Assembly: GCF_003967015.1 (NCBI RefSeq)
Contig: NZ_AP017560.1
Coordinates: 3,222,048-3,286,047, forward strand
Origin: Pseudanabaena sp. ABRG5-3
GTDB taxonomy: Bacteria > Cyanobacteriota > Cyanobacteriia > Pseudanabaenales > Pseudanabaenaceae
DNA length: 64,000 nt
Direction of reading: 5' to 3'
The notes beneath the pieces were generated by a model. The model saw nothing but the letters and a program-made list of their open reading frames with translations, ran no database searches and was not told the origin of the DNA. The position numbers and the translations under genes are program-made. This document shows, one piece after another, positions 29,087-37,389 of the stretch; the stretch's first letter is position 1; each line of letters opens with the position of its first letter.

Positions 29087-29575
29087 ATGGCAGTTTTTGA
29101 AGGTAGCTTTACCAATACTGATAGTTTGCGTTTTGCGATCGTGGTTGCTCGGTTTAATGACCTGATCGTTGGTAAGCTCCTCCAAGGATGTCAAGATTCA
29201 TTATTACGCCATGGCGTTGATGTCTCCGAAAATGGCAGCCAAGTTGACTATGCATGGGTTCCGGGCAGTCTGGAAATATCCATGGTGGCAAAGGAATTGG
29301 CTCTTTCGGGACGCTATGATGCGATTATTTGCTTAGGTGCGGTCATTCGTGGCGATACGCCTCACTTTGACTATGTATCCAATGAAGTTTCTAAGGGTGT
29401 TGCTGCCGCCTCTTTTCAAACAGGTGTGCCAATTATTTTTGGGGTATTGACTACTGACACGATGCAGCAAGCTCTCGAACGCGCTGGCATCAAGAGCAAT
29501 AAGGGTTGGGAATTTGGCATGGGTGCGATCGAGATGGCTAACCTTATGCGCCAAATTCGTAGTAAAGCTGCTTAA
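29087..29575 (+). CDS. ribH: 6,7-dimethyl-8-ribityllumazine synthase
   Basis: 162 residues. Condenses the ribityl-aminopyrimidine with dihydroxybutanone phosphate in the next-to-last step of riboflavin synthesis; it assembles into capsids or pentamers. Motifs: [34 protein letters not shown] (with catalytic His), and [16 protein letters not shown]. It lies 76 bp after psbZ. Confidence 0.97.
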   Translation: MAVFEGSFTNTDSLRFAIVVARFNDLIVGKLLQGCQDSLLRHGVDVSENGSQVDYAWVPGSLEISMVAKELALSGRYDAIICLGAVIRGDTPHFDYVSNEVSKGVAAASFQTGVPIIFGVLTTDTMQQALERAGIKSNKGWEFGMGAIEMANLMRQIRSKAA

Positions 29576-29577
29576 AG

Positions 29578-29616
29578 GTTTAAAGAGGGGGGCGCTTCGC
29601 GCCCCCCTCTTTAAAC
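29578..29616. terminator. Bidirectional hairpin between ribH and the Rrf2 gene
   Basis: Perfect 18-base arms GTTTAAAGAGGGGGGCGC with loop TTC, placed two bases after ribH and reaching into the end of the convergent Rrf2 gene. Confidence 0.82.
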
Positions 29617-30054
29617 TATAAATCCAGCGCTTTGTCCTTGGGAGGCTTGCCAACTGCGGGCATCGTAATATAAATCTTCTAAACAAATTCCATAGAGTGC
29701 ATCCTTGAGCTTGCGATCGAGTCTTTGCCAGAGAGCAAATGTCACCCAGTCGGAGGCTAGTTTTTCCTGTGGCTTTAATCTGGGTAAGGGGTGGGTATCC
29801 TCACCGACAGCAGATAATATTTCACCGAGAGAGATATCTTTTGGCGATCGCTTCAATTTATAGCCCCCCTGCACGCCCCGCACTGACTCCACTAAATCCG
29901 CTTGGCGTAGCGCTACTAAAATTTTTTCTAAATATGGAGCAGGGATTGATTGGCGATCGCTAATTTCTTTTACAGAGGCAGGCTTACGCTTTGCCCAAAC
30001 CACCAGATCGAGCATCGCCTTCACACTGTAATGACCTTTTCTGGTTAGTTTCAT
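29611..30054 (-). CDS. Rrf2 family transcriptional regulator
   Basis: 147 residues. Winged-helix Rrf2 N-terminus MKLTRKGHYSVKAMLDL, DNA-recognition part SIPAPYLEKILVALRQADLV and wing VRGVQGGYKL are all present. The three Cys that bind an iron-sulfur cluster in IscR or NsrR are missing: only one Cys (in YGICLEDL) is seen. Cyanobacterial Rrf2 members have been linked to photosystem gene control and redox response; the target here is unknown. A 47-codon membrane protein gene lies 63 bp upstream on the same strand. Confidence 0.88.
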   Translation of the reverse strand: MKLTRKGHYSVKAMLDLVVWAKRKPASVKEISDRQSIPAPYLEKILVALRQADLVESVRGVQGGYKLKRSPKDISLGEILSAVGEDTHPLPRLKPQEKLASDWVTFALWQRLDRKLKDALYGICLEDLYYDARSWQASQGQSAGFIV

Positions 30055-30117
30055 GATTTGTAACCTATGGCGAACAAGAGGCTTAAGCCCCTTGTCTATG
30101 CTCAGTACTGATGACCT

Positions 30118-30261
30118 TTAAAAAAGAAAAGACAAATCAACGGGAGCAGGTAACATCTCACCGCCGCGCCAATCTAGTATCTGTACCAAAATCAAATAGC
30201 CTAAACCTAAAATCACGGCGATAACGCCTGTAAGTACGGATATCCACTGCGATCGCTGCAT
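30118..30261 (-). CDS. Small membrane protein, 47 residues
   Basis: The frame from ATG 30261 gives MQRSQWISVLTGVIAVILGL followed by GYLILVQILDWRGGEMLPAP and a short tail. It has one clear membrane helix (about 8-30) and a polar end with RGGEMLPAP. It resembles short conserved cyanobacterial proteins with a helix followed by LDLRGEMIPAP, which I recall but cannot confirm. It starts with a HIP1 site in its coding sequence and precedes the Rrf2 gene, so both may share a transcript. Confidence 0.65.
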   Translation of the reverse strand: MQRSQWISVLTGVIAVILGLGYLILVQILDWRGGEMLPAPVDLSFLF

Positions 30262-30370
30262 AAGTAAATTTAAGTAAAAGAATTAAGTAAAAAATCTAAG
30301 AAAATCTATGAATTATCAAAAACACACAAACTAACTGCTATTATCCCTCTTGAAATATCTTTCTGTTTAT

Positions 30371-30427
30371 ATTTATAGAGATTAGGATAATTTCTACTAA
30401 GCAAAAATTATCCTAATCTCTATAAAT
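30371..30427. repeat. 23-bp perfect inverted repeat upstream of the sigma gene
   Basis: Arms start ATTTATAGAGATTAGGATAA and pair perfectly over 23 bases around an 11-base loop. It lies in the divergent gap between the small membrane protein gene and sigG, about 130 bp before the sigma start. It is not at a gene end, so it may be regulatory or a repeat remnant. Confidence 0.7.
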
Positions 30428-30557
30428 GCAGACAAGCTCTATTTTGATAGGAACAAACTTTTCTCTTACTTCGTCCTGACACTTGAGCATAGAGATACAG
30501 ATTATTTAAGTCTGGTAGATCTACTGCTGATTAAAGTCCAGTAGGAGCGATTGATTG

Positions 30558-31217
30558 ATGAGTTACAGCCTATCTTGGTCAACCAGCATCGGAGGGTACA
30601 CGCCCTCCAACTCCGTGTCCGTTGATAAGCTCCCCATCGTTGAATTGGTACAACTGTGCCAGCAGGAAGCGCAGCCGAAAAGGTCTGCGTTTGCAGAACT
30701 TATGCGACGTAATCAATCCTACGTCGATCAGGTTTTGTATAAGCTCGCTCCCGATTGGCAAGATCGCGCCGACCTCGCTCAAGAGGTATGGTTGCGTGTC
30801 TATAAAAATATCAAGCGTTTGCAAGAACCCGAAAAATTTCGTGGTTGGCTAAGTCGCATTGCCACCAACTTGTTTTATGACGAGTTGCGTAAACGGAAAA
30901 GGGTAGGTAGCTCCGTATCCCTTGATGCACCGTTTATGTCTGGTGATGGCGATGAGATGTCTTGGGACTTGCCTAGCTCAGCCCCTAGCCCAATAGATAA
31001 TATGTCCACGCAGGAGTTCTACGAACAACTCCGCCAAGCTATTACTGACTTGCCTGCTAGCTTCCGAGAAACCATAGTTTTGAGGGAGATTCAAGGCTTG
31101 TCCTATGAAGAGATTTCGGAACTAACAGGTGTATCGCTTGGTACAGTAAAATCACGTATAGCTAGAGCAAGATTGAAGCTCCAAGCGCAATTACAACCCT
31201 ATTTGTCTAGTATGTAA
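30558..31217 (+). CDS. sigG: ECF sigma factor (SigG-like)
   Basis: 219 residues from ATG 30558, with AGGAG 11 bases upstream. Sigma region 2 is at about 50-115 (YVDQVLYKLAPDWQDRADLAQEVWLRVYKN region, then FRGWLSRIATNLFYDELRKR) and region 4 at 155-210 (LPASFRETIVLREIQGLSYEEISELTG, GTVKSRIARARLKL; each shown in part). This is the group 4 (ECF) sigma factor of cyanobacteria, SigG in Synechocystis, associated with envelope or stress response. The next gene encodes its probable anti-sigma factor, and an HtrA protease gene follows, a combination that parallels sigmaE-type envelope stress regulons. Confidence 0.88.
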   Translation: MSYSLSWSTSIGGYTPSNSVSVDKLPIVELVQLCQQEAQPKRSAFAELMRRNQSYVDQVLYKLAPDWQDRADLAQEVWLRVYKNIKRLQEPEKFRGWLSRIATNLFYDELRKRKRVGSSVSLDAPFMSGDGDEMSWDLPSSAPSPIDNMSTQEFYEQLRQAITDLPASFRETIVLREIQGLSYEEISELTGVSLGTVKSRIARARLKLQAQLQPYLSSM

Positions 31218-31234
31218 GGGGGTGTATTTAAGTT

Positions 31235-31723
31235 ATGAGTGCTAACCAAATTTCTAATAATTCTATGACTACTCCAGATGAGCGCTTTGAGTTGCTCAGT
31301 GCTTATATAGATGGTGAAGTAACCGAGACGGAAGAGCAACTCGTCGAGCAATGGCTATCGGACGATGTTGATTTTCGTCGTCTATATCATCAGCAAATCA
31401 ATCTGAGACAATCACTAATTGACTTACCAGTGCCAGTAGCAGCAAATTCGTCTGCGAAGAAAGAAACTGAAGTCATGATTGATCGCGTATTTGCAGAAAT
31501 TGACAAGCGATCACAGCGCCGCAAATGGAAACTTGCAAGTATTGGTATATCTGTAGCGGCTGTCGTTGGTGTATTTGGTTCATTATTTACCTTCAATTCA
31601 TCCCCACAGTTTAGCCCTGTTTCTAATAGCGTCAAGGCTCCCACCTCAGTTGCTGAGGAACCTGTGTTAATTGCTATGGAGGAGCCATTAGTACCGTTAC
31701 CGAAGTCAATGAACACAAAGTAA
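31235..31723 (+). CDS. Putative anti-sigma factor
   Basis: 162 residues. N-terminal segment FELLSAYIDGEVTETEEQLVEQWL is the anti-sigma 'mucA/rseA/zinc-finger-like' helix bundle start; the His-x3-Cys-x2-Cys zinc motif of ZAS proteins is absent. One membrane helix follows (about 98-118, WKLASIGISVAAVVGVFGSLF), with a periplasmic-side tail rich in Pro, Val and Glu. It begins 17 bp after the sigma gene, so it is surely co-transcribed and likely sequesters the sigma factor at the membrane. Confidence 0.82.
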   Translation: MSANQISNNSMTTPDERFELLSAYIDGEVTETEEQLVEQWLSDDVDFRRLYHQQINLRQSLIDLPVPVAANSSAKKETEVMIDRVFAEIDKRSQRRKWKLASIGISVAAVVGVFGSLFTFNSSPQFSPVSNSVKAPTSVAEEPVLIAMEEPLVPLPKSMNTK

Positions 31724-31726
31724 TTC

Positions 31727-31753
31727 AAAAAAGCGTGCTAAGCACGCTTTTTT
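31727..31753 (+). terminator. Terminator after the anti-sigma gene
   Basis: AAAAAAGCGTGC and GCACGCTTTTTT pair perfectly around loop TAA, four bases after the stop codon. Confidence 0.9.
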
Positions 31754-31859
31754 GCTCTTTGTTTTGATCTTTTATTGACGGTTTTCCGTCTAAACCCAGA
31801 GAGTTAAATCATCAAAAAAATTTTGTAGAATCTAAATATTATTGGTCGCGGAAATAGCT

Positions 31860-33092
31860 ATGAGAGACTCGAATAAAAAATCTCGTTACAGGCAACCTTT
31901 GATCTATGCTTCGATGCTGCTGCTAGGTGTGATTTTAGGTGCATGGGCAGTTGTATCGGGAGTGCGATCGCCAAATACGACAGCCATTACCCCTTTACCT
32001 CAAGTTGCCTCAGTATCACCTGCGATCGCTCAAGATAGCGATAAGGCAAAATCCATCTCTGTTCCTCGCAATTATGTTGTTGATGCGGTGAATCGAACAG
32101 GTCCCGCCGTGGTCAGAATTAACGCATCCCGCACCGTAGCCAACAATCAGCAAATTCCTGACGCATTTTTAGAAGATCCCATGTTTCGTCAGTTCTTTGG
32201 TGATCAACTGCAACGGATGCCTAGGGAACGGGTTGAGCGGGGCACTGGCTCAGGCTTCATCATCAACAAAGAAGGCGATATTATCACCAATGCCCATGTT
32301 GTCAGTGGAGCCGATAAAGTAACCGTTATCCTCAAAGATGGTCGTCAAATTGAGGGTAAGGTGATTGGCAGCGATGAACTTACTGATGTTGCGGTTATCC
32401 AAGTTAAATCGGACAATCTACCCACTGTCAGCATCGGGAGCTCAGCAAGTTTACAGACCGGAGATTGGGCGATCGCGATCGGTAATCCCCTCGGTCTCGA
32501 CAATACAGTAACTGCGGGTATTGTCAGTGCGATCGGGCGCAAGAGTGGACAAATCGGTGTAGATAAGCGCGTTAGTTTTATTCAAACCGATGCCGCAATT
32601 AACCCCGGAAACTCTGGTGGTCCTTTGCTTAACCAAAACGGCGAAGTCATTGGTGTCAATACTGCTATCATTCAAGGTGCACAGGGATTAGGTTTTGCAA
32701 TTCCCATTGAAACTGCTCAACGCATCGCCAAGCAACTGATCCAAAATGGCAAGGTCAGCCGTGCTTATTTAGGTATCCAAATGGTAACAGTTGATCCAAA
32801 TGTCAAGAAACGAGTCAATCAAGACTCTGATCTAGGTATTCAAATCTCTGAAGATAAAGGCGTATTGATTACTAGAGTAGTCGATGATTCTCCTGCGGCA
32901 AAAGCAGGTGCTAAGCGTGGAGATGTAATCGTCAAGTTTGATAATCAAGATATCTTGACGGCAGATCAAGTCACACAACTAGTAGAAGATCGGGCTGTTG
33001 GCGACAAAATTCGCATGGAAGTTAAACGGAATGGTCAAACCGTAGCTTTAAATGTAGAAACCGCCCAATTCCCTCAAAAGTTCCCTAATTAA
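31860..33092 (+). CDS. HtrA/Deg family serine protease
   Basis: 410 residues from ATG 31860 (a TTG at 31842 in the same frame is less likely). A membrane or signal segment (about 15-38) is followed by a trypsin-like domain with the triad His146 (TNAHVV), Asp176 (TDVAVI) and Ser252 (GNSGGP), then one PDZ domain (about 310-400, with YLGIQM and GDVIVKFDNQ). It corresponds to the HtrA/HhoA/HhoB group of cyanobacterial periplasmic or thylakoid proteases that degrade damaged proteins. It follows the ECF sigma operon after 136 bp. Confidence 0.94.
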   Translation: MRDSNKKSRYRQPLIYASMLLLGVILGAWAVVSGVRSPNTTAITPLPQVASVSPAIAQDSDKAKSISVPRNYVVDAVNRTGPAVVRINASRTVANNQQIPDAFLEDPMFRQFFGDQLQRMPRERVERGTGSGFIINKEGDIITNAHVVSGADKVTVILKDGRQIEGKVIGSDELTDVAVIQVKSDNLPTVSIGSSASLQTGDWAIAIGNPLGLDNTVTAGIVSAIGRKSGQIGVDKRVSFIQTDAAINPGNSGGPLLNQNGEVIGVNTAIIQGAQGLGFAIPIETAQRIAKQLIQNGKVSRAYLGIQMVTVDPNVKKRVNQDSDLGIQISEDKGVLITRVVDDSPAAKAGAKRGDVIVKFDNQDILTADQVTQLVEDRAVGDKIRMEVKRNGQTVALNVETAQFPQKFPN

Positions 33093-33127
33093 AAGAAAGC
33101 GGTGCAAAGCACCGCTTTCTTTTAATT
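33087..33127. terminator. Bidirectional hairpin after the HtrA gene
   Basis: Perfect 19-base arms AATTAAAAGAAAGCGGTGC with loop AAA, covering the HtrA stop codon and ending just before the stop of the convergent gene. Confidence 0.85.
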
Positions 33128-33128
33128 A

Positions 33129-33863
33129 CTATTTACTTGCTCTGGCATTTACACATTCACGCAATTTGTCACGTGCCATCAGCCCACTATGCCATTCGAC
33201 CTTGGCAACTGACTTGCCCCCGATCTCAATATCAAATCTTTCAACATCCTTCATCGCATCTAAAGCTGCTTCAATGGTCGGCACGGCAAATGAAATTGCA
33301 CCATAGGTATCACCAGGTAGTATGTAGTTAAATACTTTCACAGTTTGTGGTGATCCATCAGATTGCGAGAGCGTTGCCCTGATGGTTTCCATATTCTCAG
33401 GACGTGGAATATCTTGCCCCCAAAATGTCAGGAGTGCACCTTTGTAATCTCCTCCTGGTCCCGATATTCTAACTAGCCCATCTTTCTTCCAAAAAAAGGC
33501 TGTGCAATATTCTCCTGGGGCTGCGTTATTGGCGCTCTGAAAGAAATCCCAGCCACCATTGTGATATCTCTGAAATCTTGGATCTTTGGTAAGCTTATCA
33601 ACTTTTTCTGCGGATAATGCGACAAGCTTCATGATGCCAACTGCTTGATTGATCTTCCCCTGCATTGGATCATAGCGACGCTCTGGAGGTCTTATCCTTT
33701 CTCCTTCGTTTGACATTGTTCTTCCCCAAGGAGAGCCATTGGTGAGATATTGGCAGAAATTGATTTCGGGACATGCCTGTGCTGATTCACCAAGAGACAG
33801 AGCCAAGGATACAGTAGCGCTCCAAAATATGAACCGTATCAAGTCGATTCGCGGCATTTGCAA
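33129..33863 (-). CDS. Secreted protein of unknown function
   Basis: 244 residues. A Sec-type signal is clear (FIFWSATVSLALSLGESAQA, cleavage probably after AQA), leaving a mature protein with few Cys (CPEINFCQYL near the start and one Cys in GEYCTAFFW). No family is recognised. A central segment (GEYCTAFFWKKDGLVRISGP) and GDTYGAISFAVP suggest a compact beta-rich domain. It is monocistronic. I cannot assign a function. Confidence 0.75.
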   Translation of the reverse strand: MQMPRIDLIRFIFWSATVSLALSLGESAQACPEINFCQYLTNGSPWGRTMSNEGERIRPPERRYDPMQGKINQAVGIMKLVALSAEKVDKLTKDPRFQRYHNGGWDFFQSANNAAPGEYCTAFFWKKDGLVRISGPGGDYKGALLTFWGQDIPRPENMETIRATLSQSDGSPQTVKVFNYILPGDTYGAISFAVPTIEAALDAMKDVERFDIEIGGKSVAKVEWHSGLMARDKLRECVNARASK

Positions 33864-34074
33864 TCTCCTAAATTTAGATATTTATATTAGAGTTACGGAT
33901 GTCATAGCATGGACGACGCGATGCACAATCCATCCTAACTATGTTTGATTTTTTTATGACCCTCAGACTTCTTAGCAATCATGAAGTTTGACTACATATT
34001 TGACGAAGGTATTAGATGTAAAGTTTCTGTCTAATTTTCACTACATGTAGAGTTCCCAAGTACATAACTCATAT

Positions 34075-34167
34075 GCTTGCTATCCTAAACCATTGGTAGA
34101 TTTTTAGATTTGTGGAAGCACACCCCTTCGGGGTGCGTTTCCACGAACCATTTAGGATTGCTATATA
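34075..34167. repeat. Miniature element family B, copy 2
   Basis: Same design as the copy at 6223 but in reverse orientation: left end GCTTGCTATCCTAAACCATT is decayed, then GGTAGATTTTTAGATTTGTG and an inner hairpin GGAAGCACACCCC/GGGGTGCGTTTCC, then the intact right end CCATTTAGGATTGCTATATA. It occupies most of the 414-bp gap between the secreted protein gene and the next membrane protein gene; the remainder of that gap shows nothing I can name. Confidence 0.75.
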
Positions 34168-34277
34168 TAGCGCTTTTCAAGCAAGTGAGGTGTAGAAATT
34201 TCACAGGAAACAACCTCATACTTCACTAGACTGGGAAAAGCTATAAGAATAGTTAAGAACTTATTGAGAGCATTCCT

Positions 34278-35048
34278 ATGAGTAAATTTATTGGTTGGCT
34301 TGGTGCTTTGCTATTGATATTTTTAGCGGGATTTGGACTAACTCAATGGCTAAACTTACCCTTTGGCAATTTCATCGATTGGGTAATTGGGGCAAGTATT
34401 TTTGTATGGTTAATCATCATTGTCACAGTGCCTTGGAATCTTTACTTTCAATCCAAAGCCGTTCTCAATCAAGCTACTATTTCGCAAGAGCGTGGCATCA
34501 ATATTGATGAAAAACAACTGCCCTATGTCCGATCGCTAGCAAAACGAGCGCTGGGATTAGCTCTGGGATTACATATAATTTCAGCGATCGCTCTATATGT
34601 TTTGGCATCAAGTGGCGTGGGAACAGTGGGCTATGTCGGCGCGATCGCAGCTTTATTACTAACGGTTTTGCGTCCTGCCATAAGTGCCTACGAGTATATA
34701 TCGCAACGTTTAAGGTCAATTTCGCAGCAAATTGAGTATCCTCGCGAAGATATTACGGAATTGCGCCAGCGTTTTGCGAATTTAGAAAACTCAGTCCGCC
34801 AAATTAACGATGAATTACTCAGCAAAGAAAATCCCTATTCATGGCTGTCGAAATATGAGCAGTTTGCCGATGAGACACGCAAGGACTTATCAAAATTAGG
34901 GGCAAATATTGAAGACTTACGCGCAACCAATGATCGTGAGCATGAGCGTCTAGTGCGGGAGTCTCGACAGGCGATCGCCCAGCTCAGTACTGACAGCCAA
35001 TTTTTAGAACATGTTCGTGAAATTATTCGTTTCTTCAAAAGTGCTTAA
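34278..35048 (+). CDS. Membrane protein with C-terminal coiled coil
   Basis: 256 residues, not assigned to a named family. Four hydrophobic segments are visible (about 5-25, 35-57, 90-112 and 117-135), followed by a long polar helix rich in Glu, Arg and Gln (about 140-256: ELRQRFANLENSVRQINDEL and LSKLGANIEDLRATND), which is a likely cytoplasmic coiled coil. It resembles conserved cyanobacterial membrane proteins without known role. It is monocistronic. Confidence 0.72.
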   Translation: MSKFIGWLGALLLIFLAGFGLTQWLNLPFGNFIDWVIGASIFVWLIIIVTVPWNLYFQSKAVLNQATISQERGINIDEKQLPYVRSLAKRALGLALGLHIISAIALYVLASSGVGTVGYVGAIAALLLTVLRPAISAYEYISQRLRSISQQIEYPREDITELRQRFANLENSVRQINDELLSKENPYSWLSKYEQFADETRKDLSKLGANIEDLRATNDREHERLVRESRQAIAQLSTDSQFLEHVREIIRFFKSA

Positions 35049-35175
35049 ATCCCGCAAAATAGCTTAGCCTGTTGTAATTGAAATTTTGTTATGCATAGAT
35101 AACGTGAAATTCGCAAAAGCGTTATTTCATAAAAAGTTTGCGTGTTATAAACTCTAGAATGTATCGACTGCTCCT

Positions 35176-36318
35176 ATGATTGATCAAGAAGAGATGAATT
35201 TACAAGATTCGACTGTAGTTGAAGGTAGTCAATTTGAGCATTCTCTGGTGGTTAAAGATCCCGAAGGTATACAGGGAATCTTGCTAGATGATCGATTTTA
35301 TAAGATTGGTAGATCGCCTAAAAATGATATTGTGCTGCGATCTCAGCTAGTATCTCGCGAACATGCAACTTTAACGGGGATATTAACCGATCCTCCTTTA
35401 TTTCAAATGTTTCGACTTAGTGATGGCGATCTCGAAACAGGAAAAAGTACAAATGGGTTACATATCAATGGTGAACGCCGTGATAATTGGGTATTAATGC
35501 ACGGCGATGAAATTGTATTCAGTAGCGATAGTGCCGCCTACTATCGAATTGAGCCAGAACCACCCTATGTAAATGGCAAAATCGATATTTTTTTGAATAG
35601 TTTAAAAAAACTAGCTAAGACTTATATTAAAGCTAGAAATTATACAAATGCGGCGGAGGGAGCGCTCCAGCAAATTTTAGTTTTAACAGAACAGTTTTAT
35701 GGCAAAGACCATCCCACTGTCGCAAATTGCTTAATTGATCTAGCTATATTTTATTATTCACAAAATAACTTTACCAAAGCTGAACCTTTATTTTTACAAG
35801 CAATCTCTTTACGACAAAAGGTTCTTGGGACAGAACATCTGGATGTCGCCAGTGTGATGTTCGATTTGGCAGCAATTTATAATGCTCAAAATCTACATAC
35901 AAAAGCTGAGTCAATATTTTTACAAGCTCTAGAAATTAAGCAGAAATTATTAGGCGATCATCATCCAGAAATTGCTACCCATATGCTTGATCTCGCCGCT
36001 ATTTACTATGCTCAAAAGCGCTATCAAGAAGTCAAAAATCTCTATGAAAAAGCATTGAAAATTCATAGGCGATCGCTTGCTAATGACCATCCTAATATTA
36101 TTAACATTCAAAAAAAGCTAGCTAATATTAAGAAAAAGCTACGTCCTGCTTGGCTATCGTGGCAAGTCTTAGTTCCTACAGCTTTGATATTAATTACTGG
36201 TGGCGCTATTGCCTATACCTTTATTGCCCCAAAAGCGGATATTACCTGTGTTAAGGTTTTACCCGATGGCAAAACCCAATCCATATCTGCTGAAGAATGT
36301 CGCCAAATCAGTAAGTAA
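35176..36318 (+). CDS. FHA domain protein with TPR repeats and one membrane helix
   Basis: 380 residues. FHA domain at about 32-120 with the phosphothreonine-binding pattern GRSPKNDIVL...SREHATL...NGLHINGE. Residues 130-315 hold kinesin-light-chain-type TPR units of 42 residues (for example NFTKAEPLFLQAISLRQKVL, HTKAESIFLQALEIKQKLLG). A membrane helix at about 330-350 is followed by a short tail. It probably reads Ser/Thr kinase output; two such kinases are in this window. Its last 60 bp overlap the 3' end of the convergent cobD gene. Confidence 0.87.
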   Translation: MIDQEEMNLQDSTVVEGSQFEHSLVVKDPEGIQGILLDDRFYKIGRSPKNDIVLRSQLVSREHATLTGILTDPPLFQMFRLSDGDLETGKSTNGLHINGERRDNWVLMHGDEIVFSSDSAAYYRIEPEPPYVNGKIDIFLNSLKKLAKTYIKARNYTNAAEGALQQILVLTEQFYGKDHPTVANCLIDLAIFYYSQNNFTKAEPLFLQAISLRQKVLGTEHLDVASVMFDLAAIYNAQNLHTKAESIFLQALEIKQKLLGDHHPEIATHMLDLAAIYYAQKRYQEVKNLYEKALKIHRRSLANDHPNIINIQKKLANIKKKLRPAWLSWQVLVPTALILITGGAIAYTFIAPKADITCVKVLPDGKTQSISAEECRQISK

Positions 36319-37320
36319 ATTAGTAAATAGAGTTACGATTAAGATCGCCAAACTAAGCCACAACAAAAAACAAATGCGTGTCAAGTTAAGCGCCTGCTGA
36401 ATTTTGTCTGGAGCGATCGCATTAATTGCATCCCCTAATAAAGGTTTGTACTTGATGACACCTCGATAAAGATTTTCGCCGCCTAATTGCACTTGCAAGA
36501 TTGCTGCATACACACATTCACTCCAGCCAGAATTGGGGCTAGGGTCTTGATTGGCATCGCGTTGGCAAACTCTCCAAACAGCAAGGGGCTTGCCTGAAAT
36601 TAGGGCTAAGGTGATTACCGTGAGGCGACAGGGTAGCCAAGTCAACACATCATCGGTTTTGGCGCTAAACCACCCCAAATCACTATAGGGAACTTCGCGA
36701 TAGCCCACCATTGAGTCAAGGGTGCTAGATGCTTTGTAGGCGATCGCAAGGACAACACCACTATAGGGAAACAAGAAGGAACCAATCAAGGCATAAAACA
36801 AGGGCGACGTTACAGCATCGATCGCATTTTCGGTGACAGTTTCCAAGACAGCGCGTAAAATCTCTAATTCTGATAAGTCCGCCGTATCACGCCCCACATA
36901 GCGACTGAGTTCTTGTCGAGCCTGCTCAAGATTTCCTGTTTGCAATACTTTTAAAACGGATTCTGCGGCATCGCGAAGACTACGCCCCGCAAAACATGAG
37001 GCTAATAAAATACTGGATAGGGCGATCGCTAATAATGGGTGAACTTGGGAAGCAATGATTAGCATCAGCCAAGTTACTGCCCCACTTCCTAAAACCATAC
37101 TGATACCTAAGACAAATCCCGCAATTCTCATCATCAATGGCGAAAATCGAGGAATCCGCTTATGAGTAGCAGCATCTTCCATGATTATCAAATTAGTAAA
37201 TTGGGCAATCATCCAACCCATGACCTGTACAGGATGTAACCAATTAACAGGATCACCAATTAAGCGATCGAGAATTGCCGCAAAAATTAAAATCAGAAAA
37301 TTAGGAGATAGTTCTAGCAC
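36259..37320 (-). CDS. cobD: Adenosylcobinamide-phosphate synthase (CobD/CbiB)
   Basis: 353 residues. Integral membrane enzyme that attaches the aminopropanol arm to cobyric acid. Family motifs: LDRLIGDPVNWLHPVQVMGW (start), YVGRDTADLSELEILRAVLE region, ENAIDAVTSPLFYALIG, YKASSTLDSMVGYR and the NPSPNSGWSE-like DPSPNSGWSECVYAAI. Five or more hydrophobic segments. It is divergent from cobQ, 69 bp apart, so the two successive steps of cobalamin synthesis share a promoter region. The C-terminal 19 codons overlap the FHA gene on the other strand. Confidence 0.93.
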   Translation of the reverse strand: MLELSPNFLILIFAAILDRLIGDPVNWLHPVQVMGWMIAQFTNLIIMEDAATHKRIPRFSPLMMRIAGFVLGISMVLGSGAVTWLMLIIASQVHPLLAIALSSILLASCFAGRSLRDAAESVLKVLQTGNLEQARQELSRYVGRDTADLSELEILRAVLETVTENAIDAVTSPLFYALIGSFLFPYSGVVLAIAYKASSTLDSMVGYREVPYSDLGWFSAKTDDVLTWLPCRLTVITLALISGKPLAVWRVCQRDANQDPSPNSGWSECVYAAILQVQLGGENLYRGVIKYKPLLGDAINAIAPDKIQQALNLTRICFLLWLSLAILIVTLFTNLLTDLATFFSRYGLGFAIG

Positions 37321-37389
37321 TAAAAGTCAATGATAGGTTAGGGTAGACGGTGCAAAGCGTTGCCTATCCTAACTTATCGTAATAATCCT

